Assembly (NCBI RefSeq): GCF_014356525.2
Contig: NC_052507.1
Location: 54,090,657-54,154,656, forward strand
Direction of reading: 5' to 3'
Source of the DNA: Nilaparvata lugens
Lineage: Eukaryota > Arthropoda > Insecta > Hemiptera > Delphacidae
Length of the DNA stretch: 64,000 nucleotides
The translations under genes and the position numbers were made by a program. The notes under the pieces are model-generated. The model saw only the letters and a program-made list of their open reading frames with translations, did not search any database and had not been told where the DNA came from. Shown piece after piece: positions 39,861 through 48,784 of the stretch. Position 1 is the stretch's first letter. The number at the start of each line of letters is the position of its first letter.

Positions 39861-40291
39861 GTGAGTCGAATTCTGCTCATTACGTCAAGCAGAAGAAACA
39901 TTATTCTTATGGCAATGTTCACACATAAGCTCAGAATGAATTTTCCTCAGTCGAGCAGAAAAAGGATACCGTTGATTCTCATGGGAATCCTACTAAGGAG
40001 TTCTGAATGATCTCATTTCATTCAGAATTCTATAATCTAAAAAAAAGGCGAGAGCAATTTTTTTATGTCCGATTACTAGCTTTGGCGGAATAAACTGGAG
40101 AATGATAAGAGGTTTTTGGGCCACTCTGTATCTAGCACAAGGAAATTTTTCTTGGAAATATTGGTTTGGGACTTCTCTCAGGTATTCGAACAATATATTA
40201 AAAAATCAGAACTATTGTAACTATTTATTACATTAAATGTAATATATTGTAGGGTTAGTAAAAACAATATAAAAACCTTGTAGTACCCTTG
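39861..40291 (+). repeat. 431-bp direct repeat, copy 1 (starts at the splice donor)
   Basis: Base-for-base the same as 42933-43363 except T at 40167 versus A at 43239. It starts at the first base of the receptor intron (GTGAGTCGAATT) and ends 'gtagtacccttg'. The end contains a diverged piece of the inverted-repeat element arm ('aaaaaccttg'). Confidence 0.95.
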
Positions 40292-42932
40292 TAAGGGGGT
40301 TGGAACAGTCCTATCTTGCCCATGTTAAATTGGCCACTTTCATGTTCCTTTTTCTCAGAAACTGTTAGGACTACAAAGCTGAAACTTTGCAGGAGTGTTC
40401 TAGCATATCTCCTCTTGGATTAGACGAGAGGGTTTTCTCATTTTCCACTTTTAAATATAAAAAAACATTTTTTTTCTAATATCATGTTTTTTTACAGAAA
40501 TTTACACACTTTTAATTTTTTTTCTCTTGAACTAAACTATATTTTTGAAAAATCTCTCGTCTAAAGTTGTATTTTATCTCAAGGAATATACACAAAAAAA
40601 TTCAGCCCTCTATCTCTAGTAGTTTCTGAGAAAAAGGTACATGAAGTTAAGAAAACAAAGTTTTGTGTAAATCGCATTCAAAGTTGAACTAACCAAAACT
40701 AGTAGGCTCCAGAGGCATAGGATGGTCCTGCTTCTTCATCTGCTTCCTGGATGTTCTCTTCCAGCTTTCTTTTGGCTGCCTGAACCTTCTTCTGGGCTTT
40801 TTTGGTGATCTCTTCAAGGCCTTTGTCAGCATTCCTGATCCTTTCAGCATCAATCGCCATCATTGTTGTGATACAGTTCTCTCCCACGTCAAGTCCAAGT
40901 GCTTTCAGAATCCGGCACTTGGTGATTGCTCCTTCATTGAATGAAGCAACAGCCTCAGCAACACCAAAATCTCAATGTTTGGAGCCTAACAAACACTGTT
41001 TTAGGAATTCTTGTCCAAATCAGAGCATTCACTGACTCATTAGGGTTCTGCGTTTTTCCATGAAGACACTTTTCCAATAAATTTGGATTGCTCAAATCTC
41101 TGAAGATGGGTTTCAACTCCAGCATAATAGCTTCAGGGAGGTGAAAGTGTTTTTGATGGGGAATATGTCTTATCTTCCTCTTCAGCTTTCCTGTATTTGC
41201 ACCAGCTGTTAGGTCCAATGGGGCATAAGCCATGTGATGGCTTTTCATCAGATGAGCCAACATGAAAATACAATGCCCAAACTGCCTTGCGCATATCTGC
41301 TACAGTTGACTTCTCATTACTGTTCCGTTTTATGGCCAGGCCATAATAAGTTGTGAGTGACTTTATGGCACTGTCAGTCAATCTTCCTTTTCCAGAAATG
41401 GATTTCCCATCAGCAAGTTTTTTCCCAGAGGATTTGGATTTCAAATTTCTCAATCGGGTCCCCATCCGCTTCTGGACATGACCAATGCACTCTAGTTTTG
41501 AGATGGTACACTCATCTCCATAAACTTTCATTCCAGCTACATTCATGAAAGCCTTTGAATCTCCATCCCCTAAATATTGAGTGTACCTCACATTGTACCT
41601 TTCTTGCGATCTCTTATAGATTTCTGATACACCTTGTACTTCCATGCCCCCACTCACACCAAAGTAATTAGCTGAACAAGTGTCTGTATGCTCATTATTA
41701 AACCTGTTGGGACACCTACAATATTTTGACATCACTTCATAGTCCACTACCTTCCCATTGTCTATAGATGTTGCAGTTACCACCCCATTGAGTGAAGTAT
41801 GGCCTCTGCGCTGCCAGGAACCATCTAGAGCAATGCACAGGTCTCTACTACCCTCATTCAGTTCCACAGCTTCTTCAACAGCCCCCTTCATTGAATCCAA
41901 ACACACACTTGTTGCTGCATTGGCAAGCAAATCTACACAGCGCTTCAAATTGGGAGAGTTTGGAAGATTCATCAACCCACAAAACATTCTAGCAGCACTA
42001 TCACCCTTCCCCATCACTCGAATTGCATACATGAATCTTAGGCTGATATCAAAAAGAGATTTATTAGTTTGATGTGGAACTCTCACTGATGAATACTGTC
42101 CAGGAAATACATGAAAACATTTGTCACAATTAAAAGAAAGTTTGGAAGCTAGACCTACATTTTTATCACAATTCACATTCAGTTTACCACTACAATTTTT
42201 ACAAACAGCAACATCCAGTAACATTGAATTCAGTTGTTTCAAATCTATGAGTAAATATTGGCATTCACTTGTCACTAGATCACTATAAGAATTCAAATTG
42301 TCTTTCAGTTTCTTAGCAGAAGAACTTTCAACTTTATTTTGAGTGTTCACTTGTGGCTCCCTAGCTGGTGTTTCTGGTAGAGGGAGAGGCTTATGAACTT
42401 TCCTTTTTTTGAATATTCTGGATGACCTCGGCATTGTTAATAAAATAAATTGCACTCCACTTGAAATAACAATCTGTTTTATAACAAATCAAGTAAATAT
42501 ACGACTGCTACAATAATACTTTTCACAATACAATTTCTCAACTTCTGTAACTTTTTGGTTATGACTAATTTTGTTTGCAGCTCTTGACAACATAGACATA
42601 GAGCAATATTAGTCTAGAGAGCTCAATATTCAGCTGTGATTCAAGTGAATTATCACAGTAGTACCAACATAAAATAAAAAATAGCACTGCAGTGAGAACG
42701 AATGAGCAAGGAAATCAAGCTAGGATTAGCTTTGTGGAGCAAAACGCAAATTCCGGAAAAAATTAAATTTTAGGCATGTAATATATTTTTAAAAAATGTT
42801 TGAAAACATCTTGCCCTTGATAGAATATTTATGTATTATACATCAAATTGTACAGAAAATAATGAAGAATAAGAAAAAACAATAAAATTTTTTTGGGGAA
42901 AAAATTATTGGTCAGCTGTTCCAAGGCCCTCA
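40292..42932 (-). mobile_element. Mutator-like (MULE) DNA transposon, 2.64 kb, inserted in a receptor intron
   Basis: Terminal inverted repeats of 17 bp with 14 matches: the start TAAGGGGGTTGGAACAG pairs with the inverse of the end CTGTTCCAAGGCCCTCA. A subterminal inverted pair 'cctttttctcagaaact' lies near 40345 and 40620. The minus strand carries a transposase-like ORF (see 40699-42434). No 8-10-bp target duplication, usual for Mutator elements, is visible; each flank is instead one copy of the 431-bp direct repeat. Confidence 0.82.
40699..42434 (-). pseudogene. MULE-type transposase with two frameshifts
   Basis: The first segment starts at MPRSSRIFKKRK (42434) and covers ~430 residues. 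It has paired CxxC motifs (CKNC, CDKC), the RMFCGLMNLP block, and the catalytic-core-like CIALDGSWQRRGHTSLNGVV with VMSKYCRCPNRF and YLGDGDSKAF. This pattern matches the Mutator-like transposase domain found in many arthropod proteins. Homology continues in another frame from about 41260 (PEAIMLELKPIFRDLSN, CLHGKTQNPNESVNALIW) after a first frameshift between about 41133 and 41200. A second frameshift at the A-run 40966-40969 separates it from the lysine/glutamate-rich C-terminus (AKRKLEENIQEADEEAG). The product would be ~575-580 residues if intact. Either decay or assembly errors in homopolymers could explain the breaks. Confidence 0.85.
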
Positions 42933-43363
42933 GTGAGTCGAATTCTGCTCATTACGTCAAGCAGAAGAAACATTATTCTTATGGCAATGTTCACACATAA
43001 GCTCAGAATGAATTTTCCTCAGTCGAGCAGAAAAAGGATACCGTTGATTCTCATGGGAATCCTACTAAGGAGTTCTGAATGATCTCATTTCATTCAGAAT
43101 TCTATAATCTAAAAAAAAGGCGAGAGCAATTTTTTTATGTCCGATTACTAGCTTTGGCGGAATAAACTGGAGAATGATAAGAGGTTTTTGGGCCACTCTG
43201 TATCTAGCACAAGGAAATTTTTCTTGGAAATATTGGTTAGGGACTTCTCTCAGGTATTCGAACAATATATTAAAAAATCAGAACTATTGTAACTATTTAT
43301 TACATTAAATGTAATATATTGTAGGGTTAGTAAAAACAATATAAAAACCTTGTAGTACCCTTG
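42933..43363 (+). repeat. 431-bp direct repeat, copy 2
   Basis: Matches 39861-40291 with a single substitution. It carries a second copy of the intron's 5' splice site (GTGAGT) preceded by CA instead of the exon. It abuts the MULE on the left and the inverted-repeat element on the right. Confidence 0.95.
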
Positions 43364-43983
43364 AAAATGACCCACGTTAAGGTCGAAACTAGTCGTTGAA
43401 ATATTTTAATGTTTTTAATAAACAAGGTTTCTATACGGTTTTTATTAACTTGTACAAAAGTAGCCCATGTAAGTGAAGTGTTTTTATGTTGTAGGGTGTG
43501 TGCTTTCAATATATTATATTTTATTTTTGTGTCCATATTGACTGGACTAGTAGTAGAACGGCGAAGTGGCGGGAAGAAAGTATAGAATTTATATAGTGTA
43601 CATAGTATAGAGAGTATAAATTCAGTAGTTTTATCATTCTTCACTCTCTGGTAGTGGATAGCGAAGGGAGTGTTGACAATTATTGATGAAAGAATTTATG
43701 TGTGTCAGAATATAGTGGATACGCGATGATAGGGTAGAAGGTAGGGGAAGCGTAGACATTGATATACATGCACTCTCAGCTCCCTTCTCTGATACTCCAC
43801 CTTCTCTACCTATCTCTTATGTATTATCTACCTTCGACGCTCCATCACTCGTCGCAAAACACTTCACTTACATTGGCTACTTTTGTACAAGTTAATAGAA
43901 ACCATATGAAAACCTTGTTTATTAAAAACTTAAAAATATTTCAACGACTAGTTTCGACCCTAACGTGGGTCATGCTTTCAAAT
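43361..43983. mobile_element. Long inverted-repeat element, ~620 bp, ~120-bp arms
   Basis: The left arm (43361-43485) reads 'atgacccacgttaaggtcga', 'aactagtcgttgaaatattt', 'taataaacaagg', 'acttgtacaaaagtagccca'. The right arm (43857-43983) is its inverse with few changes. The middle is unrelated. The 'cccacgtt..ggtcgaaac' motif in inverted arms resembles terminal repeats of Penelope-like elements, which I suggest only tentatively. No reverse transcriptase is present. A truncated arm-like sequence also lies in the end of both 431-bp repeats. Confidence 0.65.
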
Positions 43984-44799
43984 GAACTCTGCTTAGTCGT
44001 GCAGGAAAATGATACAGTTGGTTTTAACGGGAGTATCATTGACAGCATGGTCGGGAGAAAATATGAACCAAGGTGATAAGATTCCAATTGCAATTGATTT
44101 GTAACAAATAGTATAAACCATGAATTTATTCAAATTACAAATATACATTCAATATCCCTAAATGCGCTCTTTTATGAAAATTGATGATGAGATAGCCTCT
44201 ACAAGTCTGAATCACAACCAAAAAGTGATTTCTTTGAAAAGAGTAAGTTTCTGAAGTTAGCGTTCTCCTCATTCCTGGTCTCCCAATGTAACTAAATGTT
44301 ATGTTTGTACCATGAAGCCTAAGAAAATATCCTATTGTATAGATTCCAAATTAAAAGCCGATATTTTGTTAACTCAAGCCATTTACTGTCGTCTACTGTC
44401 TATTATTACTGTTTTAGCCGAGTGAGAGTGTAAGAACGGCACAGTATGAATACAGTGACTATAGAATCATACTAATAGTCACTGCAAGTATGAGACACTA
44501 CCAGCGTCACATAGCTTCACGAAAAAGAATTACTAGGAATATTGGCTTGAGTTAACATTGAAATTTGGTACATAAACGCCATATACCATGGGATATCGTC
44601 TTATGCCAACTTTTCTCTATGTTTATACTCATACAGTTTGACTATCAGTCAGTTTATGATTTTCCTGGATGCGATATTTTGATTTTCTTTCTTCAGATCA
44701 TATTATAATCATTACAGCCTATAATTCAATCCTTGTGCGTCGCAAAATCTTCGGTGAAATAATGATAACAATTACTCTATCTCCACAGTTAATGAGAAT

Positions 44800-44985
44800 G
44801 CAAGGAAGGAGAGCAGTGGGACGTCCAAGGTATTCGTAGACCTATGAGTTGATAGAACGGTGAAGAGGAAAGACTGTTCCAGGGATGAAGATAATGGCGA
44901 TGGATGGGGAATTATGGAAGAAAAGGACTGAGGCTACCCCAACGCTGTAATGGTACACTTGGGAGAGGCAGAGAACAAAAAGCAT
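44800..44985 (+). pseudogene. LINE 3' terminal fragment
   Basis: Translation gives GRAVGRPRYS, a stop, then 'GKTVPGMKIMAMDGELWKKR' and 'TEATPTL' stop, followed by 'WYTWERQRTK'. The pattern GRxxGRPRxR..W..RTEAxPTL is a common C-terminal tail of insect LINE ORFs. It has internal stops and no RT domain. Confidence 0.65.
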
Positions 44986-45231
44986 AACCTCTAAAAATTA
45001 TCAAAATTTGATTTCCCATCTAGGTTTCTGTCTGTTTCTTGTTTCCTATTGTGAGTATAGTATATATTTCATGAATGAATATCTGAAGGATTCAGTGGAA
45101 GACTTTAGTATTTTTAAATGTGTTTTACTTCTTAAGTAGAGTGAAATTAATGGTTTTAGTTTTGACTAGTTTTAATAAAAGTTTGAAAAAAATAAATGAA
45201 TCATTGATAGTAGTTGCAATGTACGTTTCAG

Positions 45232-45482
45232 ACGCAGCGTGCAGCTCATGCAACCTGTCAGCGGGCACGCTGTTCAACCTGGCCTTCTGGCTGGGCTACT
45301 TCAACAGCTGTCTGAACCCGGTGATCTACGCGTGCAGCTGTCGGGAGCTGCGAAGAGCCTTCCTCGGCCTGCTGTGCAGCTGTTGCCATCATCACCATCA
45401 TCATCACAGCCAGCAGCAGCACATGATGATGACACGAAACTCGCTGTCTTCGTCGTCGGTCTACTTCAAACGGGCCTTATAA
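45232..45482 (+). CDS. Aminergic GPCR, alpha1-adrenergic/OAMB-like: last coding exon (helix 7, helix 8, tail)
   Basis: Follows the acceptor 'gtacgtttcag' at 45231. The split codon G|AC from the previous exon gives Asp, so the joined text runs ..[16 protein letters not shown].., a short extracellular loop 3 with two cysteines. Helix 7 is [20 protein letters not shown], including the NPxxY motif (NPVIY). Helix 8 is [12 protein letters not shown], then CSCC, a likely palmitoylation site, a run of seven histidines, and a serine-rich end ..VYFKRAL before TAA at 45480-45482. [12 protein letters not shown] is nearly that of alpha1-adrenergic receptors. Phase agreement with 39629-39860 supports them as consecutive exons of one gene, although a short middle exon cannot be excluded without transcripts. 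Confidence 0.93.
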
Positions 45483-45779
45483 CATTCTGATTGAGTGAAA
45501 TGGTAGACTACTACTGTATCAGATTATTTGCCTGAGATTTTTGACCGGCTGTTGAACTGGATATCGTACAACATGTACAGTATTGTGAGAAGTGAGGACA
45601 CAATCTAACTTACGAGTATTGTTTGCTTTACCTATGAGGCCGAAACGTGGACTTTTTTGAACAGAGATGAGAAAAATCATCTCTCTGCATCAAAGGTCAT
45701 TTGAGAGAAAAATGTCCTCATATTTTAGATTTTCTTGAATATTTTAGAAATTTGAAGATATTTTAGTTACCACAACAAC

Positions 45780-46250
45780 AGTTCAAGGGTGGCGTCGAGA
45801 AGAAGAAGAAGAAGAGTGGCGAGGCGAGGTGAGGGAGAAGGCGAAGGAGCATGAGAGAGGAAAAGGATAGGGAACGACAAGGAGGATGATGTGTCTTAGG
45901 AGAAAATATTGAAGATTGAGAGTAAGAATAGGATGAAAGTGGATTTGGAGTAGGAGATGAAGAAGAAGAGCAACAAGAACAATATAAAGGAGACGAGAAG
46001 AAGAAGAGAAGAAGGAAAGAAGTAGAGGAAAAGAGAGAGAAGTAGTAGAACAGGAAAAAAACAAGGAATAGGAGACATGATACGTACTCAATATTAGTAC
46101 GACAAGTGGAAAGGAGAGGATGATAAGGAGAATGGGGAGGAAAGATAGTAGTAAGAGGGGTAGAAATTATTATAGATCAAGAGAAAGAGGAAGGAGATGA
46201 TGAAGAGATAGAAGAGGATAAAGAAGGAGAGAGGACAAGTAACATTGTGA
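45780..46250. repeat. Purine-rich tract
   Basis: G/A-rich plus strand beginning 'gagaagaagaagaagaagag'. Ser/Leu-rich frames on the opposite strand are compositional. Confidence 0.7.
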
Positions 46251-47495
46251 CAAGTACACAGACTGTAGTCTTAATGATATATTATTGGACGAGCGTAGCG
46301 AGTTCCTACTCGAAGCTCGAATCGTTTGTAAGTTGGTAGGTTTGCAGATTGTTCGACTATAACTTTCGAAAGTTTTCATCAATCAACTTCCAATTTTCAA
46401 TACATTTTCTTTCAATTATTGAACAAATCGAGTTCGTTGGCCAGCAAAAATAGAGTCTATGATGATTTTTGAGGATACAACAGGATAACATTGAATGTTC
46501 ATAAGTAAAAAAACATTTTAGTGATTAAATTATCACAAACCACAAATTAACTGTCAGCTTCAGCTATTTCTCTTGACTGTCCACCGCTGTCAAAAGACAA
46601 AATATCAGCAGAATTTTGAGCGAGTTCTCCAGCCTGGGGGCTTATCCTATTATTAAAAAGTATGAGGGAGTGAGTCAATTTCGTTGACCAACCAACTCGA
46701 TCTGTATGATGGATCAGAAAATATGTACGAGTGATTATGATAATTTCAAGTTGATTGATGAGAGCAAACGGAGCAATAGGAAGTTATGAAAGCGAACACC
46801 GATTCGAGTCTCTAAACATCAGTAGGAACTCGCTACGCTCGTTTAACAATGTTGCAGGGCCGTATTCATGAACGTTACTTGAACCTCAACTTATCAAAGC
46901 AAAAACCTATGATAACAAAATTAGTAATTCTTGTCAACCGCACGAAAATAGTCCGATGGGAATTGGAAGAGATGAGCCCTCACTTACCCCTCTCACTCAG
47001 AGCCCAAAGACGTTGCCAATTCATCAACGATTTTATTTGGCAGCATTAAAATTATCAATCCCACTTTCCATTGAACTATTTTCGTATCGGTACTGGGTAT
47101 AAAATTATTATGAAAAAAATGTAATAAAAATTTCACGTTTCACATTCCATCTCATATCGACATATTTTTGAATAATAACTTTTTCTAATTATAAAGAGAT
47201 TCCATGATAATTTTTACTATCTTTTGCAATTTAATTGTTGTCATATTGTATGGAATTTGCCATCTGTGTATGCTACAATAACCAAAGATTGGACTAGAAA
47301 TCTGATTCAAATGTATTTTTCAATAATTGATGTAATCGGTAAAATAAAATTGAAATATATTCAGATAACTATTATTATTCGAATTTGTCAAGTTTCTTGT
47401 GTTATTATTCTTCAACTAACGAATAAAGGGTTCCGGTTTTGCTATTTATAATACAAACTCTATTCTATGAGTTTGTGAGCCTAGTAACTCCAAGG

Positions 47496-47817
47496 CCAGC
47501 CCAATTGCACAAAAGCCTGTTAAATTTGAATTTACGAGAACTAATCAGAGGAGGCTTTAACTATCTATCACTATCTTCAGAAATGTTGTGTAACTTCTCC
47601 ATGATGAGGTGAAAAAGTGATTACACAAATATTGTCAAATCCACAAAAAGAAGTTCACCTCACATCTCAGTTAACCAGACTCGAGTTTCAACGTCATCAT
47701 CTTCCATATTTTTGTGTAATCACTTTATCAGAGGAGGCTTTTTCGAAAAGAAGGCTTTTCTAAATTGTTCTCCCGACAATCATGATTAAAATTCAACAGT
47801 CTTTTGTGCAACCGGGA
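47496..47817. mobile_element. MITE family M2, copy 3, with a nested insertion
   Basis: Outer arms: 'caattgcacaaaagcctgtt' on the left and 'caacagtcttttgtgcaacc' on the right. The element is about 180 bp longer than its relatives. A 15-bp segment 'atcagaggaggcttt' occurs at 47544-47558 and again at 47727-47741, and the DNA between contains an inverted pair 'aagtgattacacaaa' and 'tttgtgtaatcactt'. This points to a second, smaller hairpin element inserted in the first. Confidence 0.7.
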
Positions 47818-47831
47818 TAAAGTCTATTAAA

Positions 47832-47934
47832 ATAGTGAGATTCACTTCAAACTGCAGTTGGCATAGTTTAGTGAGAAGCATTGTTGCTATTTATAGGATA
47901 TTTAATGCTGACAGTTTGAAGTGAATCAGTATAT
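47832..47934 (+). mobile_element. MITE family M1, intact copy
   Basis: Left arm 'atagtgagattcacttcaaa', right arm 'gctgacagtttgaagtgaat' then 'cagtatat'. It is 15 bp beyond the M2 element. Confidence 0.85.
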
Positions 47935-48294
47935 AATACAGCTCAATTATTATTATCATCATGTATAATAAATACAAAGATAGGTAGCTACTGTAAGCAT
48001 ATTGTATAGAATTTGATTCTCTATATAAATGTTTGACATTAATTTGGGTAGAATGCACGGTTGAGAAGTTATCAACCAAAATCAGCAAATTCTTGTGATT
48101 GGTTTTAAAGTAAATTCTTCCCACAAGAATTTACTTTTTTAAAGTTTGATAAACCTTTCTCAGAACTGATTTTAAAAAATAAATTAGGTTCACAACCGTT
48201 GGAAAATCTAATTTTCTACAAAAATAATTTAATTGGATCTATATAAGGATTGTTATCAATGAATGAAAGGAAGGAATTTTTCAAAGAATAAAGT

Positions 48295-48300
48295 TTTATT
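48295..48300 (-). promoter_or_regulatory. Polyadenylation signal of DPH5
   Basis: AATAAA on the minus strand, 7 nt downstream of the DPH5 stop codon. It is unusually close, but it is the first such signal. Confidence 0.6.
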
Positions 48301-48307
48301 CAATTTG

Positions 48308-48489
48308 TCACAATGAAAATTCAGAAATATACTCTTCTTCTAGAGGATGTAGAGTGCCAGCAATGACCAAAGAGTGAAGAGGAGGTCCCATCTCAAGGGC
48401 TGTGACCTTTTGCAGGGTTGTAGACGTCATTTTCTGATCACTGCTCCCAACTCTGCACACTGCTATACAAATGCTATCAGCACTTAGAC
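48308..48489 (-). CDS. Dph5: DPH5 exon 5 (C-terminus, stop at 48310-48308)
   Basis: Opens after 'ttttatttttgcag'. The split codon T|GT gives Cys, then 59 residues: LSADSICIAVCRVGSSDQK, the conserved VTALEMGPPLHSLVIAG, TLHPLEEEYISEF and SL before TGA. The PPLHSLVIxGxxHPxE block is diagnostic of the DPH5 C-terminal domain. A polyadenylation signal AATAAA (48300-48295 on the minus strand) lies 7 bp after the stop, giving a very short 3' untranslated region. Confidence 0.95.
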
Positions 48490-48784
48490 CTGCAAAAATA
48501 AAAACTCATTTGAAACTATAAAATCTACTGATTTATTATATTAATGACTTGTATTTATGTTTGATATTTTGATACTTTGATATTTGTGAAGGAAAAATAT
48601 ATTATGCTATAGCCTCTAAAGTGACTTAATGACTGTTTTTAGGCGCCCGGACCGATGATTCAACGTGTCTATCCTGAATTCAAATTCAATTTATTCACAG
48701 CCAACAACACAAATTGTAAAAAGAAGGCAAAGTCAGAATAAATATTATTTAGGCGTGCAAATATTGTACCAGTAGTCATATGGA

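Larger units (their letters stand above)
45483..48307. other. Intergenic stretch between the receptor and DPH5 (tail-to-tail)
   Basis: The two flanking genes converge here. Contents: a purine-rich tract (45780-46250), M2 MITE with a nested insertion (47496-47817), and M1 MITE (47832-47934). Short open frames such as 46849-47049 have no recognisable family. Confidence 0.6.

Noticed and set aside
39993..40193. 66-codon minus-strand frame repeated at 43065-43265
   Set aside because: Occurs twice only because it lies in the 431-bp direct repeat; not protein-like.
41357..42072. Plus-strand frames over the MULE
   Set aside because: Antisense shadows of the transposase frame.
45783..46091. Minus-strand Ser/Leu-rich frames
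   Set aside because: Same reason: purine-rich tract on the plus strand.
46849..47049. 66-codon plus-strand frame 5' of the M2 MITE
   Set aside because: No recognisable family; unremarkable length for chance.
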